DNA from: Candidatus Zixiibacteriota bacterium
Lineage (GTDB): Bacteria > Zixibacteria > MSB-5A5 > GN15 > FEB-12
Length of the DNA stretch: 53,243 nt
Assembly (NCBI GenBank): GCA_022571985.1
Contig: JACZWU010000011.1
Span: 1 to 53,243, forward strand
Direction of reading: 5' to 3'
Part shown: in pieces, positions 26,695 to 33,789 of the stretch
Numbering within the stretch: position 1 is the stretch's first letter
Layout of the letters: each line of letters begins with the position of its first letter
Program-made: the position numbers and the translations under genes
Notes under the pieces: generated by a model
What the model saw: the letters and a program-made list of their open reading frames with translations, nothing else
Databases searched by the model: none
Told to the model about the DNA's origin: nothing

Positions 26695-27261
26695 ATGCGC
26701 CACTTCATTGCAAAGGCAATTATTGCCTGTGTTTTGATTTTTGTCGGTGTTGGGGGTGGAATTTATGTCGGAACAGCCTTTTCCAATAGGGCTATGCCGG
26801 GAGGTATCACTCCAGACATTCTAAATAATGATTCTTACTTAAAAATAGGTGAGACATTCCCAGACTACGAGTTCTTCCCGCACAATTCAGATTCAAGAAT
26901 AAAACTCTCTTCTATCACTAATCAAAACCCTGCTTTGCTTCTGTTTGTAAGTTCAGGCTGTGGGGCATGCGTCTCGATGGCTTCATCAATACGAAATAGA
27001 GTCTTGCCGGATCTCAGGGAGGATATCGATCTGATTCTCATATACGATATTATCGAACTTGAAAATATCGAAAACGATTCAGTTCTCTTAGACATACCGG
27101 GCTCTTCGGTGTATGGTGCTGTTCGAAAAGAGCAGATTGAGCAGGATGGAATGTTTGCAACTCCTGCAATGGTAGCCATAGATTCAGACCGGGAAATCAA
27201 ATTCATAATGACAGGGTTTAATCCCAAAATAGACGCAGAATTCATAAATGATAATCTTTGA
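26695..27261 (+). CDS. Membrane-anchored thioredoxin-like (TlpA-type) protein with CGAC motif
   Basis: 188 residues, with AAGGAGGAG just upstream of the ATG. An uncleaved-type N-terminal membrane segment (about 7-29) is followed by a linker and a thioredoxin-like domain: GETFPDYEF entry strand, LLLFVSSGCGACVSM with the redox pair Cys89/Cys92, and the cis-proline loop ATPAMVAID. This is the layout of periplasmic TlpA/ResA-like thiol oxidoreductases. It is the first gene of an operon that continues with two small secreted Cys-rich peptides 90 and 430 bp downstream, so these are its likely substrates (inference). Confidence 0.85.
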   Translation: MRHFIAKAIIACVLIFVGVGGGIYVGTAFSNRAMPGGITPDILNNDSYLKIGETFPDYEFFPHNSDSRIKLSSITNQNPALLLFVSSGCGACVSMASSIRNRVLPDLREDIDLILIYDIIELENIENDSVLLDIPGSSVYGAVRKEQIEQDGMFATPAMVAIDSDREIKFIMTGFNPKIDAEFINDNL

Positions 27262-27353
27262 GACACGCGCGTTTTTTTGAAGTCCGTTCATTTTCAGAAG
27301 AATTCTTCTGAGAATCCACGAAAAACAATTAACCTAAAGCAAAAGGAGTTGTA

Positions 27354-27602
27354 ATGAAAAAACAAGTACTTGCCATGGTTGCGATCTTAGTCGTTGCATT
27401 TGCACTCGGTTCTTTCATTAGCGTGATTTCTCCCACAGAAATTCAAGCTGGTGAAAACGAATGCCTGTCATTCGATTGGTGTATCTATCAAGGGCCTCCC
27501 GGTTCCGGTGGCTGCCCACAAGGCATTACTGAGTACTGGTCTATGACAGCCCAGTACGGTTGCTGCGGTACTCTACTATTTTCGTGTTGCTACTGTCCAT
27601 AA
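27354..27602 (+). CDS. Small secreted cysteine-rich peptide A
   Basis: 82 residues with AAAGGAG upstream of the ATG. A Lys-Lys start, hydrophobic run VAILVVAFALGSFISVIS and SPTEIQAG point to an exported precursor cleaved near residue 33. The mature part of about 49 residues holds eight Cys (37, 43, 54, 70, 71, 78, 79, 81) and ends CCGTLLFSCCYCP. It is a paralogue of the next gene, sharing the signal peptide, WSM and the CCG-x-LL-x2-CC-x2-CP ending. No known bacteriocin or RiPP family is recognisable. Disulfide-rich toxin, signal or surface peptide are all possible. Confidence 0.8.
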   Translation: MKKQVLAMVAILVVAFALGSFISVISPTEIQAGENECLSFDWCIYQGPPGSGGCPQGITEYWSMTAQYGCCGTLLFSCCYCP

Positions 27603-27691
27603 TGTAGAATCGCGCAATATGCAGGTGAGGCGAATAATTTTTATTCTCCTCAATAATATTTCACTAATTTTAACCGCGAAAGGAAGTCGCG

Positions 27692-27943
27692 ATGAGAAAG
27701 TTAATCACCCAAGTAGCAGTCGTACTTGTTGTGGCGTTTGCCCTAGGAGCAATCGTTGGAATAAGTTCTCCGACTGAAGTTCTGGCAGCAGACTGCGAGT
27801 GCATTGGACTATCAGCATGTTACCAATGGATTCCTGGAGATGCTAACTGTCTTGTAGGTTACCAGCAAAAATGGTCAATGTCAGATAATTGCGGCAAATG
27901 CTGCGGGATACTATTGCAGCAATGCTGTGGTCCCTGCCCGTAA
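27692..27943 (+). CDS. Small secreted cysteine-rich peptide B (paralogue of A)
   Basis: 83 residues with GAAAGGAAG upstream. The signal region (VVLVVAFALGAIVGIS, SPTEVLAAD) matches peptide A almost position for position, with cleavage likely after residue 33. The mature part has ten Cys (35, 37, 43, 53, 67, 70, 71, 78, 79, 82). The C-terminus CCGILLQQCCGPCP aligns with that of A, while the middle (YQWIPGDANCLVGYQQK) has diverged apart from the shared WSM. A strong terminator follows 28 bp later, so it closes the operon. Function unknown. Confidence 0.8.
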   Translation: MRKLITQVAVVLVVAFALGAIVGISSPTEVLAADCECIGLSACYQWIPGDANCLVGYQQKWSMSDNCGKCCGILLQQCCGPCP

Positions 27944-27970
27944 TGTCGACGTGAAACCGCTATGAGCTAA

Positions 27971-28006
27971 TGGGAGGGAAATAGTCTCCCTCCCATTTTA
28001 TTTTTT
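27971..28006 (+). terminator. Rho-independent terminator of the Cys-rich peptide operon
   Basis: TGGGAGGGA pairs with TCCCTCCCA over a 7-base loop and is followed by TTTTATTTTTT. Confidence 0.93.
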
Positions 28007-28200
28007 GGATTTAATTTTAGACAACTATCCTATTAGAACGTAACCAGTTAATTACTGCAACTGTGGATAAAGCTATACTTTTAATTTATCTCAAGGGCGT
28101 TATTGCTTGAAATATAACAACTTAGAGTCTTATCCACACATTGGGCTGTTTTTCCACAATTCAACAATTCAACAACTGAACAATCAAAAATTCAGAAATG
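28007..28200. other. Candidate replication origin (oriC) with clustered DnaA boxes
   Basis: AT-rich stretch between convergent genes with two perfect DnaA boxes, TGTGGATAA at 28062-28070 (reverse) and TTATCCACA at 28130-28138 (forward), plus the variant TTTTCCACA at 28150-28158. All lie within 97 bp. The neighbourhood is the conserved origin-proximal cluster with parA/parB and parS. dnaA itself is not in the window. Confidence 0.6.
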
Positions 28201-28632
28201 CTAATCTTCGTAGTCTTCGTCGCCGGATTCAACTGCCGGTACCGGTTCGCGATTCTCTTTTGGAGCCAAAAAGCCCAGATCGGTGTGGGAATCTTTCATA
28301 TTACAGGCACCCGAGAACATAGCGCCCTGCTCAATAACCAGCGATTTAGCCCGAATATCACCATCCATCTCGCATTTGGCCTGAAGCTCTACTTTTTCTG
28401 TGGCGCTGACATTGCCAATCATCCGTCCGGCGATAATAACTGTGGATCCTTCAATTTCTGCCTCGACCACGCCGGTGGCCCCGATTGTGACCGCATCGGA
28501 ACAGATAATTTTGCCTTTGGCCGTGCCGTCAACTCTCAGGCCGCCTTTGACGTCAAGAGTTCCGTTAAATACGGTGTCTTTGCCAATAATCGTATTCATT
28601 GCACCATCCGTTTCGCTTTGAATTAGTTTCAT
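28201..28632 (-). CDS. Bactofilin (polymer-forming cytoskeletal protein)
   Basis: 143 residues with a central right-handed beta-helix region (about 15-115) of the bactofilin/DUF583 family: GKDTVFNGTLDVKGGLRVDG, GTAKGKIICSDAVTIGATG, AGRMIGNVSATEKVEL. It has short polar tails and an acidic C-terminus. Bactofilins self-assemble without nucleotide at the inner membrane and often organise cell-wall hydrolases. The M23 peptidase gene lies 3 bp upstream, the common bactofilin/LytM pairing, and parB/parA precede it. A cell-shape or pole-organising role is inferred. Confidence 0.93.
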   Translation of the reverse strand: MKLIQSETDGAMNTIIGKDTVFNGTLDVKGGLRVDGTAKGKIICSDAVTIGATGVVEAEIEGSTVIIAGRMIGNVSATEKVELQAKCEMDGDIRAKSLVIEQGAMFSGACNMKDSHTDLGFLAPKENREPVPAVESGDEDYED

Positions 28633-28635
28633 AAC

Positions 28636-29403
28636 TTACTTCAATTCTAAAGGGTTAATGGGTTCATCGTTTATCTTTATTTCATAATGCAAATGCGGGG
28701 CGGTAGACTTTCCGGTATTGCCAGATAGCGCAATGCGGCTGCCCGGCAAGACTTTGTCCCCTTTCTGCACCAGAATTTCTTTGTTGTGACCGTAAAGAGA
28801 GGTAATAGAGTCATTATGTTTTAGAACGACAATTTTCCCGTAAACTTCATCCTCACCACTAAATATAACTTCACCAATAGCTGTTGCCAAAACCGGAGTT
28901 CCCTCGGCACAGGCTATATCAATGCCCGGGTGATAACGGGCAGAGTCATCTGTCACAAAGTCCTGTGAGATAAATCCCTGTATCGGCAAGCCCGAGGGAA
29001 TGCTCATATCTGCACCGGCTGAGCGCCTGACCGCCGCCATGGCTGTTTTATCAATTGAGGCAAACAATGTGGAATCATCGGGCAGCAGCGGAAACTCAAT
29101 ATCAATTCCGGCCAGATCAATCAGGCGGCTGACAATGTCGCGGGTCTGGTTTAAATTTTGTTCTAACAGCTGCACTTTATACTGATACTTCAGGAGTCGT
29201 TCGTTTTCTTCTCTCAAATTATCGGCCATTGTTGCTTCGGCCAAAATTCTGCCATAAAAAACAAAAAACAATATTATGCCCAGCAGCAATACCCCGAAGG
29301 CACCGGCGACCGCCTGCAGCAGCAATTTGCGGACACGGATGCCGTGCCTGGGCTCGGCTCCTTCGGGAATGAACATAATGGTTATGAATTTTGAACTGGC
29401 CAT
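28636..29403 (-). CDS. Membrane-anchored M23 (LytM) metallopeptidase
   Basis: 255 residues. A basic N-terminus is followed by one transmembrane helix (about 28-50), then a coiled-coil-like stretch (EENERLLKYQYKVQLLEQNL, about 60-90) and a C-terminal M23 domain. Zinc-site motifs are visible: HPGIDIA (about 167-173, His and Asp ligands) and HLHYEIK (about 237-243). Such enzymes cleave peptidoglycan cross-links. Adjacent bactofilin suggests spatial control, as in Helicobacter Csd and Caulobacter systems. It starts 9 bp after parB. Confidence 0.92.
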   Translation of the reverse strand: MASSKFITIMFIPEGAEPRHGIRVRKLLLQAVAGAFGVLLLGIILFFVFYGRILAEATMADNLREENERLLKYQYKVQLLEQNLNQTRDIVSRLIDLAGIDIEFPLLPDDSTLFASIDKTAMAAVRRSAGADMSIPSGLPIQGFISQDFVTDDSARYHPGIDIACAEGTPVLATAIGEVIFSGEDEVYGKIVVLKHNDSITSLYGHNKEILVQKGDKVLPGSRIALSGNTGKSTAPHLHYEIKINDEPINPLELK

Positions 29404-29412
29404 TTTGTATTA

Positions 29413-30258
29413 TTATATTCTCTTAAAAAGTGAGACAAGGCGCACCAGATCTTCTTCGCCGTAGTATTCGATTTCAATCTTTCCTCTTTTAAGTCCGTGC
29501 TTTATTTTTACCGACGTTCCCAATAATTGTTTCAAACTCGATTCAAAATCAGCAATCATCGGCGCCTTTCTTTTGGGAATCAACCGTCTCTTTTTTATAC
29601 GCCTGATTGTTTCTTCTGTTTCCCGAACCGAAAAAGAGCCTTTAACAATCTGGTCGGCAAATTTCAGCATCTGTTCTTCGGTGGGCAGCGACAATATTGC
29701 CCGGGCGTGACCTTCGGTCAGCCGCCCTTTTCTAACCAACTGCTGTACCGGCAGCGGCAAAGACAATAAGCGCATGACATTGGTCACCGAGGTTCTGCTT
29801 TTGTTGACGCGTCCGGCCAGCTGTTCGTGAGACAAGCCGCATTTTTCCAGCAAGGTTGTAAAGGCGAAAGCAATTTCTATCGGGTTTAAGTTTTCACGCT
29901 GAATATTTTCTACCAGAGCCAGTTCAAGTTTACGAATGTCATCGGTTTCATCCATTACAATAACCGGCACTACGGTAATATCGGCAAGTTTGGCGGCACG
30001 CAGCCTGCGCTCGCCGGCAATGATCGTAAAATTGTCACCAGCTTTCGCTACCACCAGCGGCTGCATGATGCCGTCGGTCTTAAACGACTGCGCCAGTTCA
30101 CTAAGGCGTTCCTCGTTAAATGTCTGGCGCGGCTGCATCGGATTGGGGCTGATGCGATCAGTTGCCACCATTTTCAATTTACTTTCGGTAGTATCCGTGA
30201 CGGTCTTACTGGGGATCAAAGCCTCAAGACCGCGTCCTAACGCAATTCGATTATTCAT
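29413..30258 (-). CDS. parB: Chromosome-partitioning CTPase ParB
   Basis: 281 residues. The N-terminal ParB/Srx domain includes NPMQPRQTFNEERLSELAQS (box for CTP binding) and GERRLRAAKLA. The central HTH (GLSHEQLAGRVNKSRTSVTN) binds parS, and a C-terminal dimerisation region follows. It overlaps parA by 4 bp (ATGA). Its expected targets are visible: a perfect parS inside rsmG and a near-perfect one between mnmG and mnmE. It loads as a clamp at parS and organises origin segregation together with ParA. Confidence 0.96.
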   Translation of the reverse strand: MNNRIALGRGLEALIPSKTVTDTTESKLKMVATDRISPNPMQPRQTFNEERLSELAQSFKTDGIMQPLVVAKAGDNFTIIAGERRLRAAKLADITVVPVIVMDETDDIRKLELALVENIQRENLNPIEIAFAFTTLLEKCGLSHEQLAGRVNKSRTSVTNVMRLLSLPLPVQQLVRKGRLTEGHARAILSLPTEEQMLKFADQIVKGSFSVRETEETIRRIKKRRLIPKRKAPMIADFESSLKQLLGTSVKIKHGLKRGKIEIEYYGEEDLVRLVSLFKRI

Positions 30259-31013
30259 CCTGCTATTACCTCTTTGGTGAGTGACATATAATTTTCTGCA
30301 CCAGTTGACATTATATCATAAAGGATTATCGGCTTGCCAAATGACGGCGCTTCTGATAACCGCACGTTTCGCGAAATTACAGTTTCATAAACACGTTCGT
30401 CAAAATGTTTGCGAACTTCGTCTGAGACCTGCCTTGAAAGATTTAGCCTGCTGTCATACATGGTAAGCACGACACCTTCAACAACAAGGCTCGGATTCAA
30501 ATTTTCTTTAACCAGATTGATAGTGTTCATCAGCTGCCCCAGTCCTTCGAGCGCGAAGTACTCACACTGTATGGGGATGATGACCGAATCAACCGCCGTT
30601 AAGACGTTGATGGTTAAAAGCCCCAGGGAGGGCGGACAATCGATGATAACATAGTCAAAGTTCTCCGCTATTGGTGTCAGCACTTTTTTTAGCTGATGTT
30701 CACGCGACATCATGTTAACCATTTCGATCTCGGCACCGACCAGAGATATTGACGCTGGCAGGATTTTTAAGTACTCCAGAGCTGTGTCCTTTATAACCTC
30801 TTTTGGAGAAACGTTATTTATCAGGATGTCATAGATTGATTTCTCTATTTTATCTTTTGAAAACCCCATGCCGCTGGAACTGTTGGACTGTGGATCCATA
30901 TCTACCAAAAGGGTCCTGTTTTCGGCGGCGGCCAGGCAGGAGGCCAGGTTAACTGCGGTAGTTGTTTTTCCGACCCCGCCTTTTTGGTTGGCAATTGCAA
31001 TTTTCTTACCCAG
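30255..31013 (-). CDS. parA: Chromosome-partitioning ATPase ParA, apparent CTG start
   Basis: From the CTG at 31013 the protein is 252 residues. The deviant Walker A KGGVGKTT lies at 11-18, then LLVDMDPQSN and VIIDCPPSLG. The first ATG (30908) lies after Walker A and would remove the essential P-loop. The frame is closed upstream by TAA at 31058-31056. Between that stop and the P-loop no ATG, GTG or TTG occurs in frame. CTG has AAGGAG (31025-31020) six bases upstream. The start is therefore CTG unless the assembly has an error. It is co-transcribed with parB and follows rsmG. Confidence 0.93.
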   Translation of the reverse strand: MGKKIAIANQKGGVGKTTTAVNLASCLAAAENRTLLVDMDPQSNSSSGMGFSKDKIEKSIYDILINNVSPKEVIKDTALEYLKILPASISLVGAEIEMVNMMSREHQLKKVLTPIAENFDYVIIDCPPSLGLLTINVLTAVDSVIIPIQCEYFALEGLGQLMNTINLVKENLNPSLVVEGVVLTMYDSRLNLSRQVSDEVRKHFDERVYETVISRNVRLSEAPSFGKPIILYDIMSTGAENYMSLTKEVIAG

Positions 31014-31025
31014 AACAGACTCCTT
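31013..31025 (-). promoter_or_regulatory. AAGGAG ribosome site deciding the parA CTG start
   Basis: AAGGAG at 31025-31020, six bases, then CTG at 31013-31011. No canonical start codon is available in frame before the Walker A motif. Confidence 0.7.
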
Positions 31026-31097
31026 AAGAAATAACGTTTTTCCTATAACTTCCCTTTAATCTTATCTTTGAGTGAGTTTTCAAACAACTAAAAAGGA

Positions 31098-31278
31098 GAC
31101 GAAGTCTCTTTATTTTACAAATTACCTTTTCTGAAAATTGTGAAAGCTTTTCCTGATGAATCGTCAACAGCAGCATAGAGATAGCTGGACGAAGTCTCTT
31201 TCTTTTATTTACTATATTTTCTTGAAAATCGTGAAAGCTTTAGCCGGCGAATCGTCACCAGTAGCATAGGAATAGATG
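31098..31278 (-). repeat. Tandem duplication of the rsmG 3' end
   Basis: Two units of about 90 bp (31098-31187 and 31188-31278). The first 13 bases, GACGAAGTCTCTT, are identical. The rest is similar, and in minus-strand translation both encode a related C-terminal tail (GDDSPAKAFTIFKKI-stop in rsmG; VDDSSGKAFTIFRKGNL-stop in the downstream copy). The downstream copy lies after the rsmG stop in another frame and is a vestige. Confidence 0.8.
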
Positions 31279-31826
31279 GTATACGAAAGCTCACGGGGAC
31301 ATTTACTTGACTGGAATGCACCATAGTAGATAAAAACAGCTGAATGAGATAAAATCTCAGAAATCTTTTTTAGAATAGGACCGGAGAGGCGGACTAAACG
31401 GACAGTAATAAGATCAAAAGTCTTATCAAATACGATATCTTCGAATGTCTTCTCAATTATAGAGGGCTTTATTCTCAGTTCCAGCGAAATACGCTTCAAG
31501 GCTGAGGCTTTCTTATTTCTGCGCTCTATCAAGATAGTTTGGGCGGGATTTTTAGTAATTATAATAGGAATAGCAGGCAGTCCGCCGCCTGAACCAATAT
31601 CAAGAAAATTATTGATAGATTCGAGCTCAAATTTTTCGAAAGGAACCAGAGACTCTGCGATTAGTCTCTTTAGATCTGCAGCTGATGTTTCACGTGAAAC
31701 AAGATTAATTTTCTCGTTTTCTAATGTCAGCAGGCTTAAATAAGCTTGTAATCTGCCGTCCCGGGTATGCTTTTTAAGAATATCCTCAATTTTGACTTCA
31801 AAAAAGCAGTTTTCTGATTCAGCCAC
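31212..31826 (-). CDS. rsmG: 16S rRNA (guanine-N7)-methyltransferase RsmG
   Basis: 204 residues, GTG start sharing one base with the mnmG stop. The Rossmann methyltransferase core is FLDIGSGGGLPAIPI (AdoMet loop, about 71-85), with LIERRNKKASALKRI (motif II/basic region) and FDLITVRLV. The family methylates G527 of 16S rRNA, and the gene commonly follows mnmG, as here. A perfect parS lies inside the coding region. The 3' end is repeated downstream after the stop. Confidence 0.94.
   Translation of the reverse strand: MAESENCFFEVKIEDILKKHTRDGRLQAYLSLLTLENEKINLVSRETSAADLKRLIAESLVPFEKFELESINNFLDIGSGGGLPAIPIIITKNPAQTILIERRNKKASALKRISLELRIKPSIIEKTFEDIVFDKTFDLITVRLVRLSGPILKKISEILSHSAVFIYYGAFQSSKCPRELSYTIYSYATGDDSPAKAFTIFKKI
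31686..31701. promoter_or_regulatory. parS site (perfect consensus)
   Basis: TGTTTCACGTGAAACA, the 16-bp palindromic ParB binding consensus, lies within rsmG about 1.4 kb from parB. Confidence 0.93.
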
Positions 31827-33694
31827 TATGCTGTCGCTTTATGCCTTTTTAAATGTACAGAAAGTACTGCTACGTCGCCGGGTGTGATGCCTTCTATGCG
31901 ACTGGCCTGCCCTAAAGAATCCGGGCGGAAACGTTGAAATTTTTCAGTAGCTTCCCGTTTCAACCCCGTAATCGCTTGAAAAATAAAGTCTTCGGGGATT
32001 GCTTCATGCTCAAGTTTCTTAAACTTGTCGATTTCGCGTTGCTGCTTCTCGATATACCCTTGATAGCGGATAAAAATCGCCGCACGTTCTAAAACTTCGA
32101 GCCGGTCTCTAAATTCACCATTATATGAAACTAACAGGGGCATTGCTCTGGCAATACTTATCCGAGGCTGCTTCAGGAAGTGCTCCAAGGTCATACTATT
32201 CATATTGTTAAGTTCGTTAGAGTAGTTCAACAAATCCTCAGCTGTTAATCGAACTTTCTTAAAACTCGAAATAGACTGCTTCGTTTTATTCTGAAGCTCC
32301 CGAAATGAATTTAGCACAGTTTTTGGAAGTAAATTATACTTTTCAGCGTAATCAGCCATTCTGTCTCTGGCGTTATCTTCGCGCATTGAAAGTCTGTATT
32401 CGGCTCTGGAAGTAAACAAGCGGTATGGCTCGGTGGTCGAGCGGGTTGTCAAATCATCAATCATAACCCCGATATAGCCTTCAGAACGGTCTAAGATAAA
32501 CGGCGGCTCTTTTTCGATCTGCAAAACAGCGTTAATGCCGGCCATAAGTCCCTGTCCGGCTGCTTCTTCGTAGCCTGAGGTGCCGTTTATCTGACCGGCA
32601 AAGAAAAGACCCTTGATAAGGTGAGTTTCTAAATTTGCTTTGATCTGACGCGCCGGGCAGTAGTCATATTCCACGGCGTAGCCCGGCCGGGTTATTTCCA
32701 CTTGCTCCAAGCCGGTAACTGTTTTGATAGCAGCAACCTGAACCTCTTCTGGTAGAGATGTTGAAAAGCCATTGGGATAAACCTCGCTGGTGCCGTTACC
32801 TTCCGGCTCCAAGAAGAGCTGATGACGCGGCTTATCCACAAATCGGTAGAACTTATCCTCAATAGACGGGCAATAGCGCGGACCGGTGGAATTTAGCTGA
32901 CCGGAAAAAATAGGCGAGCGTTTGATGTTTTCTAAGATAATCTCTTTGGTCTTAGCGGTAGTATAAGTCAAATAGCAGGGAGTTTGCTCGAATGCGACCC
33001 TTTTTGTCTGATGCGAAAAGAGCGGCATCGGTTCATCTCCCGGCTGAATCTGGCATTTGTCCCAGTCTATAGAATCTCCATTGAGACGGGGAGGAGTGCC
33101 GGTTTTTAGCCGTGAGATTTCAAAACCTAACCCCCGAAACGAATCAGAAAGTTTATAGGCTGCCTTTTCTCCAATGCGACCGGCCTTTATCTTTTTTTCT
33201 CCGATGTGAATCAGTCCGCCTAAGAATGTTCCCGTAGCAACTATGATCACTTCGCATAGTATGATCTCACCCGATTCTGTTCTGATTCCTTTTACTCTGC
33301 CGTTTTCAGTCAGAATTTCGCCGGCCAGATCTTCGATGATTTCAATTTTATTGGCCCTTGAGACATATTCTACAATATAATCATTGTAGTGACGGCGGTC
33401 ACACTGCACCCTGGTAGACCAGACCGCCGGACCTCGCGATAAATTTAATCTCCGAAATTGAATCCCTGCAGCGTCAGCAGCCATGCCCATAATTCCACCC
33501 AGAGCATCTATCTCTTTGACGACGTGAGATTTGCCAATCCCCCCGATAGCAGGATTGCAGGACATCAGCGCTAACTTCTTAGCGTCCATGGTGACAATAG
33601 CCGAAGTTTTACCCATCCGCGAGGCGGCCAGAGCGGCTTCAACCCCGGCATGTCCGCCGCCTATTATAACTATGTCAAAATCTTTAGTAGTCAT
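31826..33694 (-). CDS. mnmG: tRNA uridine-5-carboxymethylaminomethyl modification enzyme MnmG
   Basis: 622 residues from the ATG at 33694 (a TTG at 33706 would add four residues). The FAD-binding GGGHAGVEAALAASRMG lies near the N-terminus, followed by SCNPAIGGIGKSHVVKEIDA, the GidA signature GPRYCPSIEDK, and EYDYCPARQI. With MnmE it adds the cmnm5 group to U34 of certain tRNAs using FAD and folate. mnmE lies just upstream and rsmG follows with a one-base overlap. This order is typical of the origin-proximal region. Confidence 0.97.
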   Translation of the reverse strand: MTTKDFDIVIIGGGHAGVEAALAASRMGKTSAIVTMDAKKLALMSCNPAIGGIGKSHVVKEIDALGGIMGMAADAAGIQFRRLNLSRGPAVWSTRVQCDRRHYNDYIVEYVSRANKIEIIEDLAGEILTENGRVKGIRTESGEIILCEVIIVATGTFLGGLIHIGEKKIKAGRIGEKAAYKLSDSFRGLGFEISRLKTGTPPRLNGDSIDWDKCQIQPGDEPMPLFSHQTKRVAFEQTPCYLTYTTAKTKEIILENIKRSPIFSGQLNSTGPRYCPSIEDKFYRFVDKPRHQLFLEPEGNGTSEVYPNGFSTSLPEEVQVAAIKTVTGLEQVEITRPGYAVEYDYCPARQIKANLETHLIKGLFFAGQINGTSGYEEAAGQGLMAGINAVLQIEKEPPFILDRSEGYIGVMIDDLTTRSTTEPYRLFTSRAEYRLSMREDNARDRMADYAEKYNLLPKTVLNSFRELQNKTKQSISSFKKVRLTAEDLLNYSNELNNMNSMTLEHFLKQPRISIARAMPLLVSYNGEFRDRLEVLERAAIFIRYQGYIEKQQREIDKFKKLEHEAIPEDFIFQAITGLKREATEKFQRFRPDSLGQASRIEGITPGDVAVLSVHLKRHKATA

Positions 33695-33757
33695 CTTAAG
33701 TTTCAATAGAGTTCAATTTATATGAAAAACAGAAAAAAGCGAATAGAAAAGACTGTG

Positions 33758-33773
33758 CGTTTCATGTGAAACA
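33758..33773. promoter_or_regulatory. parS-like site between mnmE and mnmG
   Basis: CGTTTCATGTGAAACA differs from the parS consensus at two of sixteen positions. It lies in the short intergenic space, 2.1 kb from the perfect site. Confidence 0.75.
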
Positions 33774-33789
33774 AAAAAATAGTCAGCTG

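Noticed and set aside
28198-28626. 142-residue plus-strand ORF
   Set aside because: Exact antisense of bactofilin, whose beta-helix pattern is unmistakable.
32832-32840. TTATCCACA inside mnmG as an origin element
   Set aside because: A single box within coding sequence without a cluster. The same applies to 41741-41749.
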